Source of the DNA: an uncultured Neglectibacter sp.
GTDB lineage: Bacteria; Bacillota; Clostridia; Oscillospirales; Acutalibacteraceae
Direction of reading: 5' to 3'
Length of the DNA: 34,199 nucleotides
Assembly (NCBI GenBank): GCA_904374805.1
Contig: CAJFEW010000031.1
Location: 1 to 34,199 of the forward strand
Both the position numbers and the translations under genes were made by a program. Below the pieces are notes generated by a model. It saw only the letters and a list, made by a program, of their open reading frames with translations. It was not told the DNA's origin and made no database searches. Positions 1 through 7,872 of this stretch are shown here, piece by piece (within the stretch, counting starts at the first letter, position 1; the number at the start of each line of letters is the position of its first letter).

Positions 1-235
1 TCATCTGTCCAAAAAGCGTAAACGTGAGCTTTTGCTCGTTGCGTAACAATATTTGCTGATTTCGGGTCCTATTTTTTCATTTTTACTTTACAGTGCCGGA
101 TTTTCCCTAAAAAGGGAGAAGTTTCTGCTGCCATTGTAGCACACCCCGGGCGCAAAGACCACACTCTTTTCTGTAAATTTTTGTAGAGGGAGAAACCTGC
201 CAGGACTTTCAGAACGCAGAAGGCCTCACACCAGG
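1..235. other. Gene-free AT-rich stretch at left edge
   Basis: I see no supportable coding region here. The stretch is visibly more AT-rich than the rest of the left half. On the minus strand there is a possible extended -10 element (TACAAT, + coordinates 133-138, preceded by TGTGC at 139-143), which could drive a gene lying off the left edge. No good -35 sits 17 bases upstream of it, so this promoter is weak evidence only. Confidence 0.4.
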
Positions 236-270
236 CCAAAAAGGGGCCGTCGCAGCAAGCGACGGCCCCT
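236..270 (-). terminator. Rho-independent terminator of the nifS-nifU operon
   Basis: A perfect 12-bp GC-rich stem (242-253 with 259-270) encloses the 5-base loop AGCAA. On the minus strand it is followed by a T run (complement of the A run at 238-242). It lies 41 bases beyond the nifU stop codon, in the right orientation to end that operon. Confidence 0.9.
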
Positions 271-310
271 CTCCATGGGTTTTTCTTTGGGCAAAGTCCG
301 TTTGGAGCGC

Positions 311-745
311 TTATGCCAGATCGGTGTGGCAGGCGTCACAATCGGTCAGTTCTCCCACAATGGGCGTGGGGTCAATGCCTTGGCGCGTGTAATAGTCCGC
401 CACAGCTGCCTTGATGGCCTGTTCCGCCAGAACGGAACAGTGGACTTTTACCGGCGGCAGCCCGTCCAGGGCCTCCATGACCGCCTTGTTGGTGAGCTGC
501 AGGGCTTCGTCGATGGTCTTGCCCTTGATCAGTTCCGTGGCCATGCTGCTGGTGGCGATAGCCGCCCCGCAGCCGAAGGTCATAAAGGACACGTCGGTGA
601 TCACGTTGCCTTCCACCTTGATGTACATGCGCATGATGTCGCCGCACTTGGGGTTGCCCACTTCTCCTACGCCGCTGTGGTCTTTCATTTCCCCCACGTT
701 CCGGGGATTGGCAAAATGGTCCATGACCTTTGCACTGTATGCCAT
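311..745 (-). CDS. nifU: Iron-sulfur cluster assembly scaffold protein, NifU/IscU N-terminal type
   Basis: This 144-residue protein is a scaffold on which [2Fe-2S]/[4Fe-4S] clusters are built from sulfur delivered by the adjacent cysteine desulfurase. The three conserved cluster-ligand cysteines of the IscU fold are visible at C34 (in NPKCGD, followed by the conserved D36), C59 (in FGCGAA) and C103 (in VHCSVLAE). The C-terminal tail adds two more cysteines (C136, C139), a CxxC outside the usual core. Length fits a stand-alone IscU-type scaffold without the NifU ferredoxin or C-terminal domains. The start is ATG behind GAAAGGATGG. It is the second gene of the operon, 104 bases after nifS, and ends at a strong terminator. 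Family assignment is secure; the choice of the nifU symbol over iscU follows clostridial practice. Confidence 0.95.
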   Translation of the reverse strand: MAYSAKVMDHFANPRNVGEMKDHSGVGEVGNPKCGDIMRMYIKVEGNVITDVSFMTFGCGAAIATSSMATELIKGKTIDEALQLTNKAVMEALDGLPPVKVHCSVLAEQAIKAAVADYYTRQGIDPTPIVGELTDCDACHTDLA

Positions 746-849
746 AAAGAATCCATCCTTTCTTTTTTCTTAGTAAGCTTTCTTGCCGCATGACCGGCCG
801 GTTTTGTTTTTCGTTAAAATCGGGAAAAGTTTCCTTGTGCAAACTTTCC

Positions 850-2049
850 TTACATATAGGCGTCGTAGTTGACCTTGCCGTTTTGAATGGCGTCCCACAG
901 GGGAGAAATAGAGCGCAGCCGCTCGATGATGGGGGGCACGGTCTCCAGAATATAATCGATGTCCTCCATGGTGTTCTCGTCTCCAAAGCTCAGCCGCAGG
1001 GAGCCGTGGGCCACCTCGTGGGGCAGGCCGATGGCCAGCAGCACATGGCTGGGGTCCAAAGAGCCGCTGGTGCAGGCGGAACCGGAGGAGGCGCTGATGC
1101 CCTTCAGGTCCAGCATAAGCAGCAGGCTTTCCCCTTCCACCCCTTGGAAGCAGAAGCTCACATTGCCCGGCAACCGGTGTTCCCGGTCCCCGTTTAAGCG
1201 GCAGCGCTCTATTTTCGAAAGCCCGTCGATCAGCTTGTCCCGCATGGCGGTCAGTTTGACCCGGCGCTCCTCCATGGTGGCGCAGGCCCGCTTTAAAGCG
1301 GTGGCCAGCCCTACAATAGAGGCCACGTTTTCCGTGCCGCCCCGCTTGCCCCGTTCCTGGGCGCCGCCGTCCAGCAGGTTCTGGATGACCACCCCGCTGC
1401 GGATGTACAGAGCGCCCACCCCTTTGGGGGCGTGGAGCTTGTGGCCGGAGAGAGACAGCAGGTCGATGTTCTGCTCCTGCACGTCAATGGGCACTTGGCC
1501 TGCCGCCTGCACGGCGTCGGTGTGGAACAGCACTCCGTGACGCTTGCAGATGGCCCCAATCTCCGGAATGGGCTGGATGGTGCCAATCTCGTTGTTGGCG
1601 TACATGATGGTGACCAGGCCTGTGTTTTCCGTGAGGGCTGCCTCCAGCTCTTCCGGCCGGACAATGCCGTTTTCGTGGACGGGCAGGTAGGTGACGGTGA
1701 AGCCCTCTTTCTCCAGGGCCTGGCAGGTGTGCAGCACGGCGTGGTGCTCAAAGGCGGAGGTGACGATGTGGGTTTTGCCCTTGCGCCTCATGGCGTAGGC
1801 AGCGCCCTTAATCGCCCAGTTGTCGCTCTCTGTGCCGCAGCTGGTAAAGTAGATTTCCCGCGGCTGGGCGCCCAGGCACTGGGCCACGGTCTCCCGGGCC
1901 TCCTCCAACGGCTTTTTTGCCTCCTGTCCCAGGGAATACAAGCTGGAGGGGTTGCCGTATACTTCTTTGTAAAAGGGGAGCATGGCCTCCAGCACCTCCG
2001 GAGAGACGGCGGTGGTGGCGGCGTTGTCCGCGTAAACCTTTCTGTTCAT
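850..2049 (-). CDS. nifS: Cysteine desulfurase, NifS/IscS family
   Basis: This is a PLP-dependent enzyme of 399 residues that converts cysteine to alanine and passes the persulfide sulfur to the NifU scaffold. The N-terminal YADNAATT motif is typical of class V aminotransferase-fold desulfurases. H103 in EHHAVL stacks on the PLP ring, K204 in [10 protein letters not shown] is the Schiff-base lysine, and C326 in [10 protein letters not shown] is the catalytic persulfide cysteine on the group I mobile loop. The end (GKVNYDAYM) is normal for the clostridial family. The start ATG at 2049 is preceded by AGAAAGGATG. It is the first gene of a two-gene operon with nifU. The promoter at 2167-2195 carries an inverted repeat that suggests control by an Rrf2/IscR-type regulator; no such regulator gene lies in this window. 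Confidence 0.97.
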   Translation of the reverse strand: MNRKVYADNAATTAVSPEVLEAMLPFYKEVYGNPSSLYSLGQEAKKPLEEARETVAQCLGAQPREIYFTSCGTESDNWAIKGAAYAMRRKGKTHIVTSAFEHHAVLHTCQALEKEGFTVTYLPVHENGIVRPEELEAALTENTGLVTIMYANNEIGTIQPIPEIGAICKRHGVLFHTDAVQAAGQVPIDVQEQNIDLLSLSGHKLHAPKGVGALYIRSGVVIQNLLDGGAQERGKRGGTENVASIVGLATALKRACATMEERRVKLTAMRDKLIDGLSKIERCRLNGDREHRLPGNVSFCFQGVEGESLLLMLDLKGISASSGSACTSGSLDPSHVLLAIGLPHEVAHGSLRLSFGDENTMEDIDYILETVPPIIERLRSISPLWDAIQNGKVNYDAYM

Positions 2050-2083
2050 AAAGAAAAATCATCCTTTCTGTGGGCTGTATCGG

Positions 2084-2101
2084 CCCGGTTGTACGACCGG
2101 G
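2084..2101 (-). promoter_or_regulatory. Hairpin in the nifS 5' leader
   Basis: CCCGGT at 2084-2089 pairs with ACCGGG at 2096-2101 around a 6-base loop, inside the roughly 110-nt transcribed leader of nifS. No anti-terminator or T run is apparent, so a regulatory role is not shown. It may simply stabilise the 5' end. Confidence 0.35.
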
Positions 2102-2166
2102 TTCCGCAAGCCGGGGAGAGTGTGAAAAAACGCTTCTCCTCGGAAGTGTTTGTCTAGCGTGAGTTA

Positions 2167-2195
2167 AATATACACCATTTTAGTATACATTTCAA
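2167..2195 (-). promoter_or_regulatory. nifS-nifU promoter with overlapping inverted-repeat operator
   Basis: On the minus strand a -35 element TTGAAA (2190-2195) and a -10 element TATATT (2167-2172) are separated by exactly 17 bases. An inverted repeat TATAC-N9-GTATA (2169-2187) covers the spacer and part of the -10, placed so that a bound protein would block RNA polymerase. Promoters of iron-sulfur genes in Firmicutes are commonly controlled by Rrf2-family regulators (IscR-like) at palindromic A/T-rich sites. Assigning this site to such a regulator is inference. Confidence 0.7.
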
Positions 2196-2330
2196 TACCC
2201 CAGACCGTACCAAGAAAAATTTTCTTTGGCCAAGGGAAGGGGCGCTTTTGGCAGCGGCGGGTGGTTTCCCCGTTGGGGGATAGAGAGCCCCCGCTGGGGA
2301 ATACTGGAAGCAGGGGGAACCAAAGGCCGC

Positions 2331-2359
2331 TTGACAGTTTCCCAGGGAGACGTTACAAT
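2331..2359 (+). promoter_or_regulatory. Strong sigma-A promoter upstream of RNase J
   Basis: TTGACA at 2331-2336 and TACAAT at 2354-2359 are separated by exactly 17 bases, an almost perfect housekeeping promoter. Transcription would begin near 2366, about 565 bases before the RNase J start codon. I found no comparable promoter between it and the gene. Confidence 0.85.
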
Positions 2360-2365
2360 AAAGGA

Positions 2366-2485
2366 CAGAGAAGGCCTCACAGGCGTGGGAGAGTTTCCGC
2401 GCGGCGCCTCCGGCGGAGAACGCTTGGACGGCGGCGGGGCCCAACGTGCGGCATCAACGCGGGATAGGACTCCGCGTGTATTTTT
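2366..2485 (+). ncRNA. Candidate small RNA or attenuated leader upstream of RNase J
   Basis: The transcript expected from the promoter at 2331-2359 meets a terminator-like hairpin after about 120 nt: ACGCGG (2457-2462) pairs with CCGCGT (2472-2477) and TATTTTT follows within a few bases. The body contains GC-rich segments that can pair, such as TCCGC with GCGGA around 2397-2418. I do not recognise it as RNase P RNA, tmRNA, SRP RNA or a known riboswitch. The 6-bp stem is only moderately strong, so read-through into RNase J is likely. Confidence 0.35.
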
Positions 2486-2595
2486 GATAGAGCGGAAAAA
2501 GGGGCCGTGAAAAACACGGGATGGGGCAATGCGCCCTCAAAGCGGGAGACGCTTCCGCGGCCCGAAAATACGGGAAAATTCCAAGTGGATGGGAA

Positions 2596-2624
2596 AAGCG
2601 CCGGGAAAAGTGTGTCCGGCGCTT
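2596..2624 (+). other. Stable hairpin in the RNase J leader
   Basis: AAGCGCCGG (2596-2604) pairs perfectly with CCGGCGCTT (2616-2624) around an 11-base loop. No T run follows, so it is not a terminator. In a leader of this length it could act as an RNA-stability or processing element, which is inference. Confidence 0.5.
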
Positions 2625-2929
2625 GTGTTGCTGGATGCATGTCCCGTTTTTTCTGCCTTGTTTGAACGGTGGGAATGGACCGGATCGCCTGCAGACAGGA
2701 GAGGTGCGCCTCAAAAGGGCAAAACCCCGTGGGGATTCCGGCTGTTTGCAAAGGGCCCAGAGCCAGAAAGGCGAAAAACGGTGCCCGGGGCTTTTCAAAC
2801 AAGGCTTAGGGGAGTTTTCCCACACGGCCTCTTTCACGAAATCCAAAAAAAGATGTGCAGGTTATAGGCGGCATCGTGCGCTTCCGGTACGGTGCGGCCA
2901 AGGTTATTTTCGCGTAAGGAGGAACATCT

Positions 2930-4978
2930 GTGGCAGAGAAAGAAAAGAAGAACAGCCGGCGCAGAACGCCGGCAGGGGAGAACGTCTCCCGGCAGCAGGA
3001 TCAGGTGCTCAGCGGCGTCCAGAATGCGCCGAAAATTGGAAAAATCGCCGGACCGAAAAAGAATACCGGCAAATCCCGGGGCAAGACGGAGCAGAAAAAA
3101 ACGGCGGCGAAAAGCGCCCCCAAGAGCGCGGCCAAAACCCCCGCCAAATCCCCATCTGCAGCAAAGGGAAGCGGCCAGCGGGGCTCTTCCCGGGGCGGGC
3201 GCAAGCCTCAAAAACCCGCCTTAAGCCAGACCGCCGCCCAGGTGCAGGCCCTCAAAGAGCAGGAGGCAGCGCTGGAAAAGCGCAGCCGCCGGGGCTGCGG
3301 CAGGCCGAAAAAAAGCCAAAAACCCCCGGTGAAGGTGTATTTTTTGGGCGGCCTCAACGAGATCGGCAAAAACTTCACGGTGTACGAGTGCCAGAACGAC
3401 ATGCTCATTGTGGACTGCGGCCTCTCCTTCCCCGATGAGGATATGCCCGGGGTGGACAGCGTCATCCCCGATTTTGCCTTTGTGGAAAAAAACTGGGACA
3501 AAATTCGGGGCGTGGTGATCACCCACGGTCACGAGGACCACATTGGCGCGGTGCCCTACCTGCTGAAAAAACTGAACGTGCCGGTGTACGGCACGGCGTT
3601 GACCATTGGGCTGATTGAGGGCAAGCTGAAGGAGCACAACTTGCACAGCTCCGCCAAACTCCGTGTGACGCCGGCAGGCTCCCACATTCAGCTGGGCTGC
3701 ATGGATGTGGAGCTGATTCATGTAAACCACTCCATCGCCGATGCGGTGGCCCTGGCCATCCACACGCCCGGGGGAACCATTGTCCACACCGGCGACTTTA
3801 AAATCGACATGACGCCGGCAGAGGGCGGGATGATCGACCTGGCCCGCTTCGCGGAACTGGGCAGGGAAGGGGTTTTGGCCCTGCTGGCAGACTCCACCAA
3901 CGCGGAGCGCCCCGGTTACACCCAGACCGAGCAGACGGTGAACAACTCGCTGGATTCCCTGTTTATGCGGGCGGAGGGAAAGCGCATTATTGTGGCCACC
4001 TTTGCCTCCTCCATCAGCCGGGTGCAGATGATCATCAACTGCGCCGTAAAGTACGGCCGCAAAGTGGCCCTGTCGGGGCGGAGCATGGTCAACGTGATGG
4101 GCATTGCCAGCGAGCTGGGCTACCTCCATGTGCCGGATGGGGTGCTCATCGACCTGAACATGATCAACCGGTATGAGCCTGGCCAGCTGGTGCTCATCAC
4201 CACCGGCAGCCAGGGGGAGCCCATGTCCGCCCTGACCCGCATGGCCTTTTCCGACCACCGGCAGGTGGCCATCAACCCCAACGACTTCATCATCATTTCC
4301 GCCCGGCCCATCCCCGGCAACGAGAAGACCGTGGGCGCCGTGGTGGATGAGCTGCTCAAGCAGGATTGCACGGTGATCTACGAGAGCATGTACGACGTGC
4401 ACGTGTCCGGCCACGCCTGCCAGGAAGAGCTGAAACTGATGCAGGCGCTGACCCGGCCCAAGTACTTTATCCCGGTCCACGGAGAGCAAAAACACCTGCG
4501 CAAGCACGCCGGCCTGGCCATGGCCATGGGAATGCCTCGGGAGAACATCTTCATCGGGGACATTGGCAACGTGCTGGAACTTCACGAAGACCACATGCGG
4601 CAGCTGGGCAATGTGCCTGCCGGCGAGGTGATGGTGGACGGCCTGGGTGTGGGCGATGTGGGCAGCATTGTGCTGCGGGACCGGAAGCACCTTTCCCAAG
4701 ACGGCCTGATTGTGGCGGTGTGCTCCATCGACGCTGCCAGCGGAAAAGTGGTTTCCGGGCCGGACATTGTCTCCCGCGGTTTTGTCTACGTGAGGGAGTC
4801 GGAAGCTCTTATGGACGAAGCGCGGGATCTGGTGTATAATACACTGGAGGAGTGCGTCCGGCAGCATGTGCGGGACTGGAGCAGCATGAAGCAGAGCATC
4901 AAGGATGAGCTCTCCCGCTTCCTGTACCAGAAAACCCGCCGAAGCCCCATGATTCTGCCCATTATCATGGAGGTGTAA
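2930..4978 (+). CDS. rnj: Ribonuclease J with a long basic N-terminal extension
   Basis: RNase J is a metallo-beta-lactamase/beta-CASP enzyme with endonuclease and 5'-3' exonuclease activity, central to mRNA decay and rRNA maturation in Firmicutes. The catalytic core begins near residue 134 (VYFLGGLNEIGKN). The zinc motif HGHEDH lies at H199-H204, and later motifs typical of the family (DSTNAERPG, SGRSM, PVHGEQKH) are all present. The protein has 682 residues against about 555 for typical family members; the excess is residues 1-133, rich in Lys, Ala, Arg and Pro and probably disordered. The GTG start at 2930 has a perfect TAAGGAGG site and no other plausible start exists before the core. It is followed 41 bases later by gdpP. 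Whether it is RNase J1 or J2 cannot be told from sequence alone. Confidence 0.96.
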   Translation: MAEKEKKNSRRRTPAGENVSRQQDQVLSGVQNAPKIGKIAGPKKNTGKSRGKTEQKKTAAKSAPKSAAKTPAKSPSAAKGSGQRGSSRGGRKPQKPALSQTAAQVQALKEQEAALEKRSRRGCGRPKKSQKPPVKVYFLGGLNEIGKNFTVYECQNDMLIVDCGLSFPDEDMPGVDSVIPDFAFVEKNWDKIRGVVITHGHEDHIGAVPYLLKKLNVPVYGTALTIGLIEGKLKEHNLHSSAKLRVTPAGSHIQLGCMDVELIHVNHSIADAVALAIHTPGGTIVHTGDFKIDMTPAEGGMIDLARFAELGREGVLALLADSTNAERPGYTQTEQTVNNSLDSLFMRAEGKRIIVATFASSISRVQMIINCAVKYGRKVALSGRSMVNVMGIASELGYLHVPDGVLIDLNMINRYEPGQLVLITTGSQGEPMSALTRMAFSDHRQVAINPNDFIIISARPIPGNEKTVGAVVDELLKQDCTVIYESMYDVHVSGHACQEELKLMQALTRPKYFIPVHGEQKHLRKHAGLAMAMGMPRENIFIGDIGNVLELHEDHMRQLGNVPAGEVMVDGLGVGDVGSIVLRDRKHLSQDGLIVAVCSIDAASGKVVSGPDIVSRGFVYVRESEALMDEARDLVYNTLEECVRQHVRDWSSMKQSIKDELSRFLYQKTRRSPMILPIIMEV

Positions 4979-5019
4979 GGGCGCTTTTCACCACGCGAGG
5001 ATGAGGGAGGAATGCCAAG

Positions 5020-6996
5020 GTGAGGCGGAAAAAGGTCTGGGTGGTGTCCCCGCTGTTCTATTTTATGGCGGGGGCCATGGTGCTCATGGGTCTGGCCAGT
5101 TACCGGTACAACAAGATCCTGTTTGCGGTGGAACTGACCGCCGCGGGCATCTCCGTGCTGGCTGTGCTGGTTTCCGATGTGTTATACCGGCGGAATATCA
5201 TCACCACGGTGGGGAGCGCCAAAAAGGTGCTCTCTGCAGAAGAAGTGCGCGCCTTTCAGTCCTTTGCTCTGCCGGTGGCCGTCGTGGGGCCGGCGGGGGA
5301 CATCGTTTGGGCCAACGAGGCTTTTGCCGGCGCCTTGTGCAGCGGCAGGGAGTTTTTGGGGGACAATGTGCTCAAATACATTTACCCTAAAACCTTCCGG
5401 CAGGTCATGGGCGAGCACGGCACGTCCGTCTCCCACAACGGGCGGGAATTTACCGTGTACGGCGCCCGGGCCCAGGCAGGGTATATCCTCTACTTTGTGG
5501 ACGACACCTATTTCAAAGCTGTGGACAAGGAATATCGGGAGAAGCGGCCAGTGGTGTGTTTGGCCGTGTTCGACAACCGAGAGGAGATGGCCCGGGACAG
5601 CCTGGGAGGCGACGAGTCCCGTGTGGTTGCAGAGGTGGACGCCCGCCTGCGGAACTGGACCATGCAGGAGATGGGCGGCTTCCTGCGGCGGCTGGACAAC
5701 AACCGCTATCTGCTGGTGACCGACGAGGCCCACCTGGAGCAAGCCAAACAGAAGCGTTTCCACATTTTGGACGACGTGCGGGAAGTGAAAAGCGTGCGCA
5801 ATAACATGAGCGCCACTGTGTCCATCGGCGTGGGCCGGGGAGCCAAAGACGTGGCGGAGAGCGAACGCTGGGCCCGCCAGGCCCTGGACATGGCCTTGGG
5901 CCGGGGCGGCGACCAAGTGGCTGTCAAACAAGAGGGGGACTCCTACGAGTTCTTCGGCGGGCTTTCCAAAGGGGTGGAAAAGCGGGATAAAGTGCGCACT
6001 CGTGTTATCGCCGCCACCCTCACCGACCACGTGCAGGCCAGCGACCAGGTCTTTATTATGGGACACAAAAACTCCGACCTGGACAGCGTGGGCAGCGCGG
6101 TGGGCATGTGGGCGGCCATTCGCAAAGGCCTGGAAAAGCAGGCCCACATTGTGATCAACCGGAACCAGACCTTGGCCGGCCCCTTGGTGGAGATGACCGA
6201 GGCCGCCTATCCGGGCGAGGAGATCTTTATTCCGCCCCTGGAGGCCATTCAGAGCGCCACGGAACGCTCTCTGCTGATTGTGGTGGACACCCACTCGGTG
6301 AACTTTGTGGAGAGCCGGGACCTGCTGGACCGGATCCCTCGGGTGGTGGTGATCGATCACCATCGGATGATGGTGACCCACATTAAAAACGCCCTGATCT
6401 TCTACCACGAGCCCTACGCCAGTTCCGCTTCGGAAATGGTGACGGAGCTGGCCCAATACATCAAAGCCTCCTCTATTGGAGGAGCCGACGCCCAGGCCCT
6501 TTTGGCGGGCATCATGCTGGACACCAAAAACTTTGTGTTGAAAACCGGCGTGCGCACCTTTGAGGCCTCCGCCTACCTGCGGCGGCGGGGAGCGGACACG
6601 GTGGCGGTGAAAAAGCTGTTTTCCGATTCCCTGGACACCTACAAGCAGAAAGCCCAGCTGGTTTCCGGCGCGGAGATCTACAAGGGCTGCGCCATTGCCA
6701 CCTCCAACTGGGAGTTTGAGGATCTGCGCATTGCGGCGGCCCAGGCGGCGGATGAGCTGCTGTCCATTATGGGGGTGAAGGCCTCCTTTGTGCTCTACCG
6801 GTCCGGAGGGGATGTGAACATCTCCGCCCGCAGCCTGGGGGATGTGAACGTGCAGGTGATCTTGGAAGAATTCGGGGGAGGCGGCCACTTCGCCATGGCC
6901 GGCGCCCAATTGAAGAACACCACCATTGGAGACGCCCGCCGGGCTTTGATCCGGGAGCTGGACGACAAATTGGAACAGACAACGGTGCAAAACTGA
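5020..6996 (+). CDS. gdpP: Cyclic-di-AMP phosphodiesterase GdpP (DHH/DHHA1)
   Basis: This 658-residue membrane protein hydrolyses the second messenger c-di-AMP to pApA. Two hydrophobic segments lie within about residues 10-60, followed by a PAS-like region, a degenerate GGDEF domain (the signature is lost; [10 protein letters not shown] near residues 266-275 marks its end) and the DHH phosphatase domain. In the latter, GHKNSDLDS near residues 348-356 supplies metal ligands, VVIDHH lies near residue 443, and the DHHA1 motif [10 protein letters not shown] is near the C terminus. Length matches GdpP/YybT of Bacillus (about 659). The GTG start at 5020 follows AGGGAGG. The order gdpP-rplI-dnaB is the one seen in Bacillus and many Firmicutes. 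Confidence 0.96.
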   Translation: MRRKKVWVVSPLFYFMAGAMVLMGLASYRYNKILFAVELTAAGISVLAVLVSDVLYRRNIITTVGSAKKVLSAEEVRAFQSFALPVAVVGPAGDIVWANEAFAGALCSGREFLGDNVLKYIYPKTFRQVMGEHGTSVSHNGREFTVYGARAQAGYILYFVDDTYFKAVDKEYREKRPVVCLAVFDNREEMARDSLGGDESRVVAEVDARLRNWTMQEMGGFLRRLDNNRYLLVTDEAHLEQAKQKRFHILDDVREVKSVRNNMSATVSIGVGRGAKDVAESERWARQALDMALGRGGDQVAVKQEGDSYEFFGGLSKGVEKRDKVRTRVIAATLTDHVQASDQVFIMGHKNSDLDSVGSAVGMWAAIRKGLEKQAHIVINRNQTLAGPLVEMTEAAYPGEEIFIPPLEAIQSATERSLLIVVDTHSVNFVESRDLLDRIPRVVVIDHHRMMVTHIKNALIFYHEPYASSASEMVTELAQYIKASSIGGADAQALLAGIMLDTKNFVLKTGVRTFEASAYLRRRGADTVAVKKLFSDSLDTYKQKAQLVSGAEIYKGCAIATSNWEFEDLRIAAAQAADELLSIMGVKASFVLYRSGGDVNISARSLGDVNVQVILEEFGGGGHFAMAGAQLKNTTIGDARRALIRELDDKLEQTTVQN

Positions 6997-7114
6997 ACCG
7001 GAACCCGCAGAGAGCCGGACGGTGGGTTTTGCCCCTGGCATAGAGAAACAGCGGCCGGTGGTTCCGCCCTTTTGGGAGAGGAAGCGCCGCCGGGAGAAAG
7101 GAAGGTATCGCTTT

Positions 7115-7564
7115 ATGAAAGTTGTGTTGCTGCAGGACGTGAAGTCCATTGGGAAAAAGGGAGAGCTGTGCAATGTGTCTGACGGCTACGCCCGGAATTT
7201 TCTCCTGCCCCGGAAGCTGGCCAAGGAGGCCAACGCCCAGGCGATGAACGAGCTGAAAAACGCAGAGGCCGCCCGGGAGTATAAGGTCAAGACCGAGACG
7301 GAGAAGGCCCAGAAGAACGCGGAAATCCTCTCGGGCAAGACGGTGAAAATCTACGCCAAGCCCGGCCAGGGAGGCAAGATTTTCGGTTCGGTGACCGCCA
7401 AAGAGCTGGCCGAGGAGATCCGGCAGCAGTTTGGCGTGGAGGTAGATAAGCGGAAGGTGGTCCTCTCGGGGGACATCAAGGCCTTCGGCACCTACAGTTT
7501 TGAAGTGAAATTCTACGCGGGCATTTCCGCAGCCATGAGCGTGGCTGTATGCGAAAAGGCCTGA
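7115..7564 (+). CDS. rplI: Large-subunit ribosomal protein L9
   Basis: This 149-residue protein of the 50S subunit binds 23S rRNA near the L1 stalk. The N terminus [17 protein letters not shown] and the motif [14 protein letters not shown] are diagnostic. A lysine-rich connecting helix (about residues 42-75) leads to the C-terminal domain with GKIFGSVT. The frame is open 31 codons further upstream, but the ATG at 7115 behind GAAAGGAAGG gives the family N terminus exactly. It lies between gdpP and dnaB, as in Bacillus, and is followed by a terminator at 7688. Confidence 0.97.
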   Translation: MKVVLLQDVKSIGKKGELCNVSDGYARNFLLPRKLAKEANAQAMNELKNAEAAREYKVKTETEKAQKNAEILSGKTVKIYAKPGQGGKIFGSVTAKELAEEIRQQFGVEVDKRKVVLSGDIKAFGTYSFEVKFYAGISAAMSVAVCEKA

Positions 7565-7687
7565 GCGGCAGAGCAGTTGCAACAGCCGGCGCCGTGTTTT
7601 TCCCCGGGAATGCAGCGGGGTAACGGCGCCTGAAGACAAACAGAGGCGGGGCGCTTTGCCGCTCTGCCCCAAAGCTGCAGAAGAGAC

Positions 7688-7715
7688 CGCCCCCTATTGG
7701 GGGCTTTCTCCCTTT
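7688..7715 (+). terminator. Probable rho-independent terminator after rplI
   Basis: GCCCCC (7688-7693) pairs with GGGGGC (7698-7703) around the loop TATT, and the T-rich tract TTTCTCCCTTTT follows. The tract is interrupted by Cs, so termination may be partial. Confidence 0.6.
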
Positions 7716-7775
7716 TACCGGGGGAGCGGCCGCTGGGTGTTAGACCAGCTAAAGGATGCTGCGGGAAAGCCCGCT

Positions 7776-7862
7776 GCCCTGGCCCGCAGGGAGAAGCAGG
7801 CGGCATGGGCCATGCTCTGCGGCCCTTATAACCGTGGCCCTGGCGTCCAGGGAGAAGCAAGG
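7776..7862 (+). repeat. Imperfect direct repeat in the dnaB leader
   Basis: A unit beginning GCCCTGG and ending CAGGGAGAAGCA is present at about 7776-7800 and again at about 7837-7862, with a few mismatches in the centre. Each copy folds into a short hairpin. The downstream copy ends in AAGGAGG, the dnaB ribosome binding site. Confidence 0.6.
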
Positions 7863-7872
7863 AGGGATTGCA

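Larger units (their letters stand above)
2196..2929. other. Long intergenic region between nifS and RNase J: promoter, hairpins, no gene
   Basis: About 730 bases separate the divergent nifS and RNase J genes. I see no open frame here with a ribosome binding site and a recognisable product; the frames that stay open are explained by high GC. The stretch holds a near-consensus promoter (2331-2359), a large hairpin upstream of it (2266-2301), a terminator-like hairpin (2457-2485) and a further strong hairpin (2596-2624). It is either a very long RNase J leader or a small RNA gene followed by a leader. Confidence 0.6.
7565..7872 (+). other. Structured intergenic region between rplI and dnaB
   Basis: These 308 bases hold no convincing gene. 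They contain an 8-bp long-range stem (GGCGCCGT near 7584 with ACGGCGCC near 7625), a terminator-like hairpin (7688-7715), a small hairpin GCGGG-AAAG-CCCGC near 7770, and two imperfect copies of a roughly 26-base unit that each contain a CCCTGG/CAGGG hairpin followed by GGAGAAGCA. The second copy runs into the dnaB ribosome binding site. Confidence 0.5.

Noticed and set aside
2521-3438. Open frame covering the RNase J leader and tail in another frame
   Set aside because: It overlaps the well-supported RNase J start, has no ribosome binding site, and its composition (Arg/Gly/Lys-rich) is that of a GC-rich shadow.
4831-4837. TATAAT-like hexamer near the end of RNase J
   Set aside because: Only a 4/6 -35 (TGGACG) lies 17 bases upstream and it is inside coding sequence, so it is too weak to call a gdpP promoter.
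3221-4867. Open frame of about 550 codons antisense to RNase J
   Set aside because: A shadow of RNase J for the same reasons.
5182-7173. Open frame of about 660 codons antisense to gdpP
   Set aside because: Explained as a GC-bias shadow of gdpP, with a His/Gly/Gln-rich translation typical of antisense frames and no family motifs.
7584-7635. Riboswitch or ribosomal-protein leader after rplI
   Set aside because: A long stem exists, but it lies downstream of rplI and no known riboswitch core is recognisable.
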